Source: Anaeramoeba flamelloides (lineage: Eukaryota; Metamonada; Anaeramoebidae). From it: a stretch of DNA of 64,000 nt. Positions within the stretch are counted from its first letter, which is position 1. The number at the start of each line of letters is the position of its first letter. This document shows, one piece after another, positions 9,715 through 23,600 of this stretch. The DNA is taken from the NCBI GenBank assembly GCA_027625915.1, contig JANTQA010000032.1, positions 4,464,001 through 4,528,000 of the forward strand, in the 5' to 3' direction. Both the position numbers and the translations under genes were made by a program. The notes beneath the pieces were generated by a model. It was not told the DNA's origin. It saw nothing but the letters and a program-made list of their open reading frames with translations, and ran no database searches.

Positions 9715-12700
9715 TTAATCCTTTTCATCGTCATTACCTGAAATTAATAAATCAATATCTAAATCAATATCTTGGTTTTCTGTTGATAAGTTACTTGTTG
9801 AATTTTCTTTTTTCTGTGGATCTTGCTCATCATTTATTCCTAGACTCAGTAACAGACTGTCAAGTTCTTTGTCTGTCATAATTTCTGCCTTTTGGTCTTG
9901 GTTTTCTGTTTTTGTTAAATTTTCATTATTTGTAGCTGTATTTATCTCTTCCATTGAAAGTATATCTTCCAGTGTAGATTGAGAAGTAATTTCATTATTT
10001 GTTTTATTTAAGTCGTTATCATTTAAATCGATATCTACATCTTGTAGTAATTCTTCAACGCTTTTTGTTTTTTCCTTATTATTTTCTGTTTCATTTTCCT
10101 TTTTATTTTTTTTCTCATTTATATTTTCGGCTTTATTTTTATTTTCATTGTTTTCATTTTCATTTTCATTTTTTTCATTATCGTTTTCATTTTTATTTTC
10201 ATCTTTTTTATTGTCTTTTTCATTTTCCTTTTCATTTTTTTTCTCTTTTTCATTTTCGTTTGTTTTTTGCTTTTCTTCTTTTTTATTGTCTTTTTCAGTA
10301 TTAATTTGTGATGAGTCATTTTTATTTATTTTTTCTTCTTTCGTTTTATTATCGGTTTGTTGATTATTTTGTTTTTCTAATATATTTTCCTTTTCTTTCT
10401 TATTATTCTCCTTTTCGAGTCGCTTTTTTTCTCGCTGCAACATTAATTTCTCATGGAAATCACGACTTTTTTTTTGTACAGTACCAAATTTTAATACCTG
10501 ATCATATAAATTTAAAGCCCTATTTATTTCGTCATTTATAAATAAAATTTTATTCATTTGCTGTTGTTTTATTTTTGTGTTTTGTATTAATGGCACAAAT
10601 TGAATTTGAATATTATTACAATTTTTAACTAATTTGGTTGCGATTTCATCTGCTTGGATATTTTGTTCTTTTTGGTAATTAATTAAGATTTCAATAAGTA
10701 AATTACTTATTTCTTCTGAAGAATTTATAAAATTTTCTATTGAAAAATCATTTTTATTTTTGGAATCATTTTCCTATTTAATAAAGTAAAAAATAATACG
10801 AGAATTAAAAAAGTTGAAATTATTTCAAAAGTAAATATTTTGAATATTTAATCATTTAAATGCTAATTCCTTTTAAAAAAACATAGAAAGGAACAGCATT
10901 TTTGAAATTTTTTATTTCTTTTAAATTATTTAGAACATATTAAGTAAGACATAATTGGGTGAAAAAGAGGGAGGTTGTGGACAAAAACGCTCTTGAAGGG
11001 TTTTTTAATCTCGGTTAAATTTTACCTACTGAGAAGTTTTTTATAAAAAAAAATGAGAAATTTTCACAATTCCAACAATTTTCACAACTTTACTTTTCTT
11101 TTATCATACAAAAATTTGATTTTAATATTTCCATAATTTCCATTTTAAAATCTATAAACACAAAACAATACCTATTAATGCACTAAATATTGTTTTTAGT
11201 TGCTTTTACAAGCTGGAACTGTTTTAAAATTTGAACTTTTAATTTGAAAATCTCTTAAAGATCATTTTTTTTTTAAAAATTTTCATTACAAAGATCTATT
11301 ATTTGAAATTTTTTATTGTGACTTTTATTGCGAAATAAGTAATTTTTTTACTTAATTTCTACAAAATGAGAATTCTTTTTGAGAAGTGAAATTTAAATAA
11401 CGCAATAACTCAACACTATCCAAGTTCCAAACATCGTTCTTAATACTTTCTTTTTCGAATTAATAAATTAAAAATTTCCTTCTCTTGAAAAAATAATATA
11501 TTTTAATCAAAGAATAAATAATAAAATCAACTGAAATTCAAAAGATTTAATTGAACTGAAAAAAGGAATATATAAGTACACATATAATAAGTTGTTGAAT
11601 TAAACAAGTGTGTAGTTATAATTAGGTTTCCCATAATTTAAAAGAATAGATTAAAATATTTGATTATAATGTATTATTTCTCAAATTTTGGAAAACCGCC
11701 GTTAGGTTTTTTTTAATTTTTGAAATGAACAGAAAATTTAAAGAAATTTTATGTTTATTCCAAAAAGTAAACGAAACCGCAGTTAGCTTTTCCAGAGTTT
11801 AAAAGAATTGAGTAAAATCAAAGATTTTTCTCTATTCTTTTGAACTCTGGAAAACCTATGCACTCTTCGGACAATTAACGTTAGGTTTTCTTGAGTTTTC
11901 TGTTTATTTCTTAAATCAATAGACTTTACAGAAAAAACAGAAAAAAATCAAGAAAATGGTTGTTAGGTTTTTTTTTTAATTCCAAAGAAATAAAAAGAAA
12001 ATTTCATAAATTTTCGTTTTATTTCTGAAATTAAAAAAAAGCTCGTTATCTTTTCCAGAGTTTAAAAGAATTGAGTAAAATCTTTGATTTTTCTCTATTC
12101 TTAAGAAACCCAAAAAAAAAAAAAAAACCTAGATACTCTACGGCACTCTAAGGCACTCTACAGCACTTGACGAAACTCCACAAAAATATTTCACAATAAT
12201 TAAAAACCAAAAACATATATTTATTTTTCATCCTCATTCAAATAAAAACATTGATCCCTCAAGTTCAACAATTTGAAAATTTCAGAACATTTACAAATCG
12301 TTTAAATATATATGAGTCAGTAATAAAAAAAATCAAACGAGTTTTCCCCTTTATTTATAAAATATGAACATAAAGAAATAATAGAAAATATTAATCATTT
12401 TTTTTTATGGGTTTTTCCTCCCTTTAAAAAAAGATATGATTGGCATTTCAAAACAAATTAAAAGATTTAAAACTTTAATTAAATAATTTTACACTGTGAT
12501 AGTTTGGAATTATTTTTGTTAATTAATAATCGTGAAATTTGTGATTTTACGCTTAAATTTCTTTTAGGGAATTTAAGTCTAAAGACATTAAGAGTGTAAA
12601 TTATACTTCTAGAATAATGAAAAAAAAATGAAAAAAATATTTTTTCGATTTAATTTTTTGGATATTTTAAATTTTTTTGTTAAAAAATGATTAATTAAAT

Positions 12701-15700
12701 CTTTAAACATTCATTTTTACAAAATAAACTATTTCACATGATTAACAGTAAACCTTTAAAATCACAAATAAAAGAAAATAGTACAGATATAGGTTTAATA
12801 TAAAGATAGTTGGGAAAATAATTATCGTTTTATCATTTTTTTATCTTTTCATCGTTATCATTTTTTTAAAAAAATTTCAAACCAATTAAAATCCCTTTTA
12901 ATTTTTAAAATGAAATTTATTTGATCATAAAATTTGGGTATTTAATATCATGAAACAATATTCAACAGAGCCAAGCAAAATAACAATATTTAGATCCAAA
13001 AGATCTTTTACATATTTATTATTTTTAATAGAAAATATTTTTCAAAAAATCAAATTGAAAAAAAAAAAAGAGTTAGTTAAAAAAAAATTAAAAGAGAATG
13101 AGAATGAGAATGAAAATAAGAATGAGAATGAGAACGAGAAATAGAGAGGGGAAAAGGAGAGAGAAAGAGAATAAGAAAGAGAGGGAAAAAAAAAGAAAAA
13201 AAAGAGAAAAAAAAGAGAAAAACGAAAAGGAAAAAGAGAAAAAAGAATTCGTCATGATTTATCCGTAATTATTTGGAACAAATCGATTAAATAAGACTGA
13301 AGATTTTAAGATATTACAGTATTTCAAAAAAAAAAATCATAATTTTTTTATTTTTTTTTCTAATTCCACAAAAATAAAGTTGAAAATGAGATTTTAATCC
13401 AAAATTTAATCCACACTTTTTTTTGATCAATGTATTATTAAAGTATTTCCACAAAAGTGGGGCTTTTTTTTTTTTTTTACATTTCATAAAAAATCATCTT
13501 TGTTAGTGAAGGTATTTATTAATTGAAATTATCAAATTAAGTTTAATATTGATATCAATTGAATCAATGACTTTAGTATTTATTTCAAAATGTGTTGGAT
13601 GAAATATTTCCAAAAAATGAAAAAAAAAATAGCACTTTTTTTGGTTAAAACAATAAACGACCAATTTCAATAAAAAACTGAAATTTTGGAAAGGGTAAAA
13701 ATGATTTTTTATAGAATAAAATGCAGTTATATGCTTTTGATTCTATTTGAAAATTTTGTTGAGATTATACAAGTTATGAAAACGAATTTTTCAAACAAAA
13801 AGAAAATAATAAACACAACTTGTAGCTCTAAAAAATATCAGATTAAATCAAGAACAAAAAATTTAATATCTTTTATTTATGAAATATAATACTAAGAAAC
13901 AAATTGAATTATTATCAAGAATCAAGAAATGGTAGTTAATGATTTTGAATGTTTAAATACTTTTTTGAAGATTAAGTTTAAAAGAGATAATTTAAAATAA
14001 ATTTGCCCCACTTTCTTGGAAATAGCTTATTTTAATTATTAAAATTTTGCAAGTAATAAAAGCTATTAATTTAAATAATAACTAGAGATACACTGTATTT
14101 ACTTCTAATCTTATTCCTGATAATAAAATATATTAAGAAATATATTTTCTCAATGAAAAAATTGTTGTGTCACAAAAATTGAGATAGAGTTAATATTTAT
14201 GTTTTGGTGAAATTTATCTAATTCACAATTATCAAACACTTTATTTAGTTTATATAATTTTTAATTATTCGAAATTTGATTAAATTTTTTATTTTAAAAT
14301 ATAAAAATTTTACCTGATTATTTGTTTGTTTTGACTGTTTTGGTTTTTTTGATTGTGTTGATTGTGTTGATTGTTTTGAATTACCGCCATATAGCATAGA
14401 TTTTTTTTTTTCTTTCTTGAGTTTTTTTTTTTGAAGCCTAATTTTTTTAAGAATTGGTTTATATTTTTCAGGAAGCCTTGGTAATGGGTCAAATTGTGAC
14501 TTTGAAGGAAATTCAAATCCTAAATTGTTATAAAAAAAATATATTGTTTGAAAATTTTAAAATCATAAAAAAATTCAGAAAAAAGTTAAAAATTAAATTT
14601 TAAGATTAAACCTTCTTGAAGAAGTTTGGCATATTGTTGTTGAAAAAATAGATTTTTTTTGAATCCTCGTGCCCATTTATGAAGAAGAAAAAGAGCATAA
14701 TCACAGTCTTCTGTAGGATTTGTTCTTTTACGTTTAATAATCTTGATAAGAACTTTCATATAATCCTCTTTCATAATATATCGAGCCAATCGGGTACAGT
14801 ATCTTACAGAAAGATCTAACAACTATTTTTTTCATTTAAATATTATTCAAATTATTAAGATTGAAGCGAGAAAAAAATAATATGGTGTAAGTAAAAAGAA
14901 ATCTATTCGGCTGTTATATTTTAAACAAATTATTTCTGATATTAAATTTTTAAATTTTTTTTGTATTTTAAATGTTGCATAAAATTGGTGATCTAAATTG
15001 AATGTTTCTGAATAATTTTAAAGTTTTGATTTTTTTCAAATATTTTTTGTTTTTTTTTTTTTCTTTTTCTTTTTCTTTTTATTTCACACTTCCATTTTCA
15101 TTTTTATTTTCCTTTTTTTTTTATCTCACTGAAAAGAAAACAATTGCCGCAATTGAATCCATAAATTATTCATCAAAAACAAGTTAAGGGACTAGTCTTC
15201 TACGACAACAAGGCAAAATTTTAAAATATGTTATTGGTGGTATTCTCTACTTTCGTATTTTGTAGATCCCAAGTGTCAAAAAATTCTGATCGACTAAGAA
15301 AGCCTTAAAAGAAAATTAGTTTAGTGAGATCAATTTTTTTTTTCCATTTTTTCTGAAAAAGAAAACAATTAAATTCATTTTATTTCTCACAATTTAACTA
15401 GTTTTTACCCCATTTATTGTCATTTTCAACATTATTATACTATAACATTTCTTTGTTACCAGTAATATTAATATCAAGATTTTTTTTCTTTTTTGAGATA
15501 AAACTTTTGGTTAACCAAAAAAATGATATATTCAACGGATTAAAAAATAATTGTATTTTTTTAAGAAGAGTAGTTATAATAATCAAAGTTTTGTGGTCAT
15601 TTAAAAATTTTACTCAGAAATTTTGTTTTTGTTTTAAGATGAAATTCGATTTTTCAAAATAAAATTTTCTCGAAGCTATTTGGGAATTAAGTAATTTTAT

Positions 15701-18700
15701 CCTCAAAATTCATAATCATTTTTTTTCTGCCAAAAATGATTTGAATTGTTCTAAGGGTTCTTGTGAATAAGACTAAACAATTTGTTAAAAAATTTGTTTT
15801 GCAATTTTTTTTCATTTTTTGAAAATCAGAACACAACTTTTTCAAAACATTAATGAAAAAAATTTTTTTGCTTAATAGATCTCAATTTAATTGATAAATT
15901 GGAGTTAAGCTTCTACCAAATATTCATTTATTGAATCACTTAAACCACGAATAGTTTTAATGGCTAAAATTTGAATTGAAATATTAATCAAAGAAAAAGA
16001 AACCAAATAAAAAATTTGCTTTCGAAATCAATACTTTCCAACAATAAAACGGAAAATATGTTTTCCCATTTTCAAGAATTAACTTAATTCTTAAACAAAA
16101 TAATAGGTTACTTTTTTTGTTTTATATTGGAAAGATGCAAATTTTGAATTTCAAAAAAGATACTCAAATCAATAAATTGTTTAAATGAGGTTAACTCGTC
16201 CATTTCATAAGTCTAAACACAAATTATAAAAAAAAAAGATTTTCAAGATCTTTACAAGATTTCCTTTTATTTTCAAAAATAAATACTCCCTTAAACACAT
16301 TTTATACAAATAAATGAACTTATAGTATCCAGAAGGGATTTTTAACAAACAAAATATTTTTTTTTTTTTTTGTAGAATTTTCCGTTTTAAATTTCAACGA
16401 CAAAAAATCTTCATCTTCAGCAATTGTTTGAGATCAGTTGAAAATTCTACTTTAAATTGATCTAATTGAAAATTTTAGAACATTTTTTTGAATAATAGCC
16501 CAATTTTTGATAAAAATTTCGAAAGCTCCACAAAATTAGTATTTTATTTTTTAATTTTTGTTTCATAATAAATAATTTATTTTATAAAAATTTTTTAAAA
16601 GTGGAAAAATGAAAAAAAAATTGTATAAATTTTTTTTTTTTTTGAATTCTTAATTGGTCAAATTTCTTTTTAATATTGATTTTATATGTCCCTACGACCC
16701 AAAAAACACTAAAAATGAAAAACTGATCAAATACTTTCCATTAATACAATTAAAAAAACAAAATGATAAAATAAAAATAAATAAAGTTTCAATTTAACTT
16801 TTTCTTGAAAACATTTTTTTGCCAAAAAACATTGAATTCAAACTTGAAATTATGTATATTTTTAGATACACTTTCTTGTTTAAACTCATTTACAAAAAAC
16901 AAATTCTAAATTATGGGGAATTTTCTTTTCACAAAAGGCACTAATTTGGTCCTCAAATGTTTTTTTTAGTTTTAAATGGTAAAATAAAAAAAAAGTTAAA
17001 CTAAAAGGATTAACTTTCTGGAAAAGTATTCTAATTTAATATATTAACTTATTCTTTGATTTCAAACTTTTCTCAATCCCAATTTTTCACAAAAAAATAA
17101 AAAAGTGCACAGTAATTCCAAAAAATATTTTCGATATTCAAAGGTTGAGAGTGTTTTTTATTCAAAAAAAAAATTATCATAGCGTTTAATTGAATTAAGT
17201 TATGTTCTTAATTTCGAAAAATATTAATCAGAAAAAAATAGTGCTTAATTTTATTAAGGACATATCTTCAATAAATATTTTTAATTTTTTTTCTTTTACT
17301 TATTACCAAAAATCTAGTAATGTAGAAAGAAATAAAATAAATATTCTCAAATAAGCTATTTGAATAATTACAGTTCCTTTTTTAAACTCTGAATATTTGG
17401 AAAAGTATATTGCCAAGTCTTTTAAATTTCAAGAAATTGAATAACTATTTGTGAAAAAAATGGATGATCAATTTTTTTCAAGATCTTTATGGATTCAATT
17501 TGATTTATTTTTTTATATATTTTAAAAATAAGATTCAAGTTTCAAGGTTATTTGTTCACACATACTATTTGGAAATTACTAAAAGTGAGATTTCTCCAAA
17601 ATAAAGATCTTTGGCAAAATTTTCTTTTTCTCTATAATTGATCCAAAAATTCAAACCTAAAAGGATTAGGTCTTTTGACTGAAAATTTTTATTGTGGAAA
17701 ATGAACTTCTTGAAAAATGATACCTCATTTGTATAAAGTTGATAAATGAAGTTGATTACCAAGTTTAATCGTATCCTTGTGAAAATAATTACTCTATTAA
17801 CTTTTGAAAAAAAAAAAAAGAAATAAGAGTTAATAGTGCCTTAATGAAATGAAGATTACAGAATTGTAAAAAAAATATATGAAGTTAAATTATATGCCAT
17901 TTAAATTTCAAATATCAGTATAAACAGGAAAAAATTTCACTTTTTTTTCAATTTTCTTTTTCAAATAGACTCACAAATTACAAACTACTTCTTTGAAAAC
18001 TCTTTTTGAAAAGAAAAATAAGGAAAATAAAGTGAAAATTTTTTCCTATTTGTTATTAAAATACCAGTAGTTTGGTAACATTTGAGATTTTTTGTAGAAT
18101 AAGAATTAATCTGATCTTCTTTGAATAATAAATTTATTTTTCGGCAAGTCAGCACGATCATGATTAAATTTTTCAAAAAAAAAATGAATATTTGTTAATT
18201 TTTCACTTTTTTGATTAATTCACTTTTAATAAATACTATTGGTTAATAAAAGATCTTGGATCAAAAAATTATTTTTCAAGATATTTGACAATTTAAGTTG
18301 GAAAATCCAATTTTCCGGGTTCTATAAAGATTTTTTTCAGATTTGTAAGTCAAAAATTTGAATAATTTTTTTTTAACAGTAAGGACGTTATAATAATATC
18401 TTTTAAAATCATTTTAAAATCTGATGAATATCTTTCAGATGGATAATCAATTATTTGGGCTATTAAAAAATTATTTATTTATTTTAATCGAAAAAAATAT
18501 TTTTTTTTTGATTTTCCGTTGGGTTTTTTTTAATTTTTGAAATAAACAGAAAATTTATTTAATTTTCGATTTATTTCAGAAAGCAAAAAAAAACCGCCGT
18601 TAGCTTTTCCAGAATTTAAAAGAATTTAGTAAAATCTCTTTGATTTTTCTCCATTCTTTTTAATTCTGGAAAAGCTAGGCACTCTACGGACACTTTCGTT

Positions 18701-20652
18701 AGGTTTTTTTAAATTTTTGAAATAAACGGTCGTTAACTTTTCCAGGATTTAAAAGAATCAAGTAAAATCTTGTATTTGGGCTGTTATTTTGAATTCTGGA
18801 AAACCGCCGTTAGCTTTTCTTGAGTTTTCTGTTTTATCTGTGAAGTGTTCTAGGTTTTTTTGAGTTTTCTATTTATTTGTGAAGTGTTCTAGGTTTTTTT
18901 TACTTTTTGAAATAAACCGAAAATTTTAATAAATTTTCGGTTTATTTCAAAAAGTAAAAAAAACCTTACGAAAATCAATATATTTTCCAAATAAAATAAA
19001 AAAAAACTCAAAAAAACCTAGAACACTTCACAGATAAAACAGAAAACCTCAAGAAAAGCCAGGCATTAGGTTTTTTTTACTTTTTGAAATAAACAGAAAT
19101 TTTTTTTAAATTTTCTGTTTATTTCAAAAATTAAAAAAAACCTAGGCACTCTACGGCACTTGAAGGACACTTTTCGTTAAGTTTTCCAGGATTTAAAAGA
19201 CTGGAGTAAAATCAAAAAGATTTTACTCGATTCATTTGAATCCTGGAAAACCGCTGTTAGCTTTTCTTGAGTTTTCTAGAATAGAGAAAAATCTATAGAT
19301 TTTACTTAATTCTTTTGAATTCTGAAAAACCTGGGACATGGAATAGTTATCACAAGGAATTCTTTTTAATTTTTGAGTTTTTTTACATGAGTAGAGTATT
19401 TTCAAAACTGTTAGTTATTATCTATCAAAGTCAATATCTCCAAGTTGAATTTTAGGAAAATTCGTCCCTCCGTTTATTTGGAATTTTTTAACGGAAAAAT
19501 AGACCTTTTTTTTAGATTAGAGTATTTGAAAAAAGGTAGTTATAATGACAACAATAAATACAATACCCTCAAATATTTTGAAGAGATGGAATTTTTATTA
19601 TATTATGAATAAACTCGATTAATAAGGATGAAATGTTAATTAAAGTAGTAGTTTTGTCTAACTTCTTTTTTTTTAATTTTATTTTTTCATACTATTGAAA
19701 CGAAAAAGTTGTTCAATTTGTTTTTCAAAACAACCAAAATCACGCACATAAAAATATATTCCATTTTGCCATTGATCAATTCAAATGTACTATTACTTTA
19801 AAATCTAAATTATTTTTGGCACATCCAAAATTTAAAATATCGAATTATTTATTAAATGTATTATTACAAATAGTTTTGACAATAACCTAAATAATTACTC
19901 ACTCATTAAAAAATAAATTAAAAGTTTAATTCATTAATGGGTTATTAATGGTAAAAAATCTCAAAAGAGAAAAAAAAAAAGTGAAGTGCCAAAAATTTTA
20001 AAATATGGTTTCTCAAAATTCAAATTTTATTAAAATTAAAAATGAAAAAAAAAAGGGGGGAAATGGAAAAAAATGAATTAAAAAATGAAATAAAACTCTT
20101 TTTAAAATTCGAAAAAATATATTTAAAGATACATCATGAAGATTATAAACTGGACAAAATAGAGTAGTTGTGTAATTTATAACAAACATTGTTTAAAAAT
20201 ACAAACAATTGCTTAATTTAAAATATGTATTGCTTAAAAAGAAATGTTTTTAGGCAATAATATCTATTGCCCAATTTGTAATATTTTAAACAATTTTATG
20301 TTATGTAAGCAAAAAGGATTGAAACTATTGTAAACAATTGAAAAATATATTTATAAAAAGAACTTGTTTTGTAAAATAACAAATATCCAAAAATTGATCA
20401 TAAAAGAATCATTTTAAAAAATTCAAAAAATAAAAATTTACTATTATGTACTCTAAAATGTTAAACATTTCAAATTAAAAAAATTTTTTGATCAAATTCC
20501 AAATTTTAATTTTTCATTGATAAAATAATATCCAATAGATATTAAATTTATATCTCTCATATAAGATTTATTTATTTTTCAATTAGAACTAATTATAAAT
20601 TTTTTGGAATAGTTACAAAATACTAAAATAAAAAAGTTAAACAACAAAATAA

Positions 20653-20689
<37 letters not shown>

Positions 20690-23600
20690 ATAAATTAATG
20701 TTTTATAAAAAAATGATTTTAGTAAAATACATTTTTAATAAATTTTAAAAATTTTTATTACGAAGAATAAAGCGAATGAAAGGCTATCTTATCCTTTAGC
20801 TCCTTTATTATTAAAAGTTTTGATTTGCAGTAAAATTCAAAAAAAGAAAAAATTGGCAAATAATCCAATAAAATTGAGAACTTATAAAAGAAAAAAAATT
20901 TTTTTTAACTAAAAATTATTAATAAATCTTAAATTTAAAAATAAAATCTTGAATAAAATTGAATTTATGGGGAATAAGTTCAATTTTTTGAAATATGTTC
21001 TTTCTATTAAACAAATGATTTATTAATTGCTCAATAATTGTCTGAATTGTTCAGTTTATCGAATGGTTGTGAATAAAACAATCAATTGTGTAAATTATTT
21101 TTATTTCGCAATAGAATATATATTACACAATATTAATTTTTTATTACGCAACCACTGTTTATTTTACACAAACCAATTATACTTTTACGAAAATACTCTA
21201 ATGGTTAATATCAAAGTTATTGTGGGTGTGCCAAAATGGTTGTAATTTCGTTTCTTTAAATCAATATGTTTTGTAGAATAGTATTAAATAGATGTATTTC
21301 AAACAATTTATATGATTGCAAGATCAAAAATTATCACTTATAGTCGTGGAAAAAATACTGTGCATGAAATAAATGGCGTACAAGATTTTTAATTGTGAAT
21401 ATTAGGAAAATTGTTGTGTAATTTCTGTGTAAGGTATTTCCAAAAAAGTGGGGAATTTTTTTTTACATTTCATAAAAAATAATCTTTTTTAGTGATGGTA
21501 ATCATTAATCAACTATACCAAATTAAGTTTAATATTTATACCAATTAAAACAACCACTAATGTATTTAATTCAAAACATGTTAGTTGAAATATTCACAAA
21601 AAATGAAAAAAATAGCACTTTTTTGGTTAAAGCAATGTACGACCAATTTCAATAAAAAACCGGAAATATGGAAAGGGAACAAATGATTTTTTAAACACGA
21701 AAACGCATTTATATGTTTTTAATTATATTGTAAATTTTGTTGATATTATACAAGTTATGAAAATATTTTTTTCGATCAAAAAGAAAATAATAAACACAAA
21801 TTTTTACCATAAAAAAATATCCGATAAAATCGAGATCATAAATTTTAATATATTTTATTTCTGCAATACAATACTAAGAAACAAATTGAATTATTATCAA
21901 GAATCTATAAATGGTGATTAATGATTTTATAAATTTAAATCCTTTTTTGAAGAATGTGTTACATAAATATATTTTAAAATATATTTGCCCCACTTTCTTG
22001 GAAATAGCTTAATTGCAAATATTTTTATAAATAACCAAATTTTTTCTGAGCCTAGTAATAAATCGATCTAAAGTTCATTAAGGTAGGGTGTCTCTCTAGA
22101 ATACTCAAATAATTGTTTGATAGCATACGTAGATCTAACTTTTTTTGAAAAACAATCGAGTTTTATATAGAGGTTTACTAGAGTTTGAAAAATGATAATT
22201 TTTATTCTTGTTTTTTGATTGATTGAATATCGTTTTGAGCAAGTTTAATTTCATTAGTCATCATTCTAATAAGTGGATGAGTTATAATTTTAAAAGTTTG
22301 ATTCTTTATAAAAAGGATTTGATTCTAAATAAACGAAATTGCATACCAATTTCCCTAATATTCACAATCAAAAATACTGTAAGGTATTATTTTCATGTAC
22401 AATATTGTTTTAACTACTTTAAATACTATTTATAACCATGATTCTCAAATATTTAGAAATGCTGTTATTTTCCAATTAATATGGTATTTGAATTACAAAT
22501 GGTAAATATTTTCACTTCATTTTCAATTTCCATTTTCAAATAAAGTTTTTAAATTACAATGTAATCTTTGAGCTCTTGGTGTGTTAAAGAAAAATATGCA
22601 AAATCAAGTGAAAATATTTTCCCATTTCATATTCAAATAACAGTAAATGAAAATTTTTATTTCAATTTCCAAAATTTCTATTAATTATTACTGTTACAAT
22701 CAAATTAAAAGAGTAAAATTTTTGTCCTGGAGTGAACTAAGGTAGTTTAATTAAATGTCTACAGTCAGTTTCAAATTTAAGGCACAAACTTTCAACAAAA
22801 TTTAGGCACAAAAAAATCTCAAATTAAGGCACAAAATTTGGAATTTTTTTTTTTACAAATTATTTTATTAGAATTTGAATTTTGTAAATTAATTTAAGAT
22901 TTTTATTGTTTCTTAAATTTCGTTCAAAGTTTGTACCTTAAAAGTGGAACTGGCTGTAATAATATCATTTCGAAACGATTAGTTGATTATTTTAGGGGTT
23001 TTCAACTAATTATTCAATATAAAAAGATTTTGGGGAATTTGAATAAAAAATTTTCATTTTTTAATTGGAAAATAGTAGTACTGTTGTTTTCTGTTTTAAA
23101 AAAAATAAATTTTATATATTATTGAAGAAGTGTAAATTACACTCTGGTTGTCCTTAAACTTGAATTCCCTTTCAGAAATTTAAGTGTAAAATCAAATTAA
23201 AAAACAAAAAATTTTATCTCAAAGTTTCAAAAATAAAGAGATCCAAATCAATAAAACTCAAAATCCTGAAATGATCAAATGATCTTGTGAAGATCTTGGT
23301 TTGTTGAGACCATTGTGGTAAGACAATCGTTAGATAAATATTTGATAATATGAAATACAATTTTTCAATCTTAATTGGAAAATGACAGGAGTTTAAATTG
23401 AATGAAACAAATATGCGATTTTTGTTGTGAATAAAGAGAAAATTTCATAATTTGTGTTTTTTTTTTTCTCATTAATTTTTGTTCATGAGTTGAAAAAAAG
23501 AGAGTTTTCTTTTTTAAAACAACAACAAAACTTTCTTGTTGAGATTAGCTTCAAAATTGAGTTAATACTGGTTACAACCCGAAATACGATTACAATTTAT

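Larger units (their letters stand above)
10774..14313 (-). other. Intron 4 of the VHS-GAT gene (3.5 kb)
   Basis: A GTAAAA donor after an Asn-Gln codon pair and an AATAG acceptor, phase 0 on both sides. It contains LINE copy 2 with a hairpin array, a purine tract and a TA-flanked transposon. No host exon is seen inside. Confidence 0.75.
18155..19672 (-). mobile_element. Hairpin-array element, near-complete copy
   Basis: Three blocks. 18155-18500 is the conserved left flank (contains AATAAAAGATCTTGGATC, inverted relative to 2190-2210). 18505-19335 is the hairpin array. 19340-19672 is the conserved right flank (GAGTAGAGTATTTTCAAAAC, then GGAATTTTTTAACGG and AATACAATACCCTCAAATAT). The flanks recur at 34790-36160 and, inverted, at 53857-54775. 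No frame longer than chance is present. It lies inside intron 2 of the VHS-GAT gene. Confidence 0.8.

Noticed and set aside
12950-13144. Frame with ATG ending in Glu-Asn repeats
   Set aside because: It lies within an intron of the VHS-GAT gene, consists largely of a GAGAAT tandem repeat and has no recognisable domain.
1126-19335. CRISPR-like array
   Set aside because: The repeats are palindromic modules of mixed type with no constant spacer length, in a eukaryotic nuclear setting.
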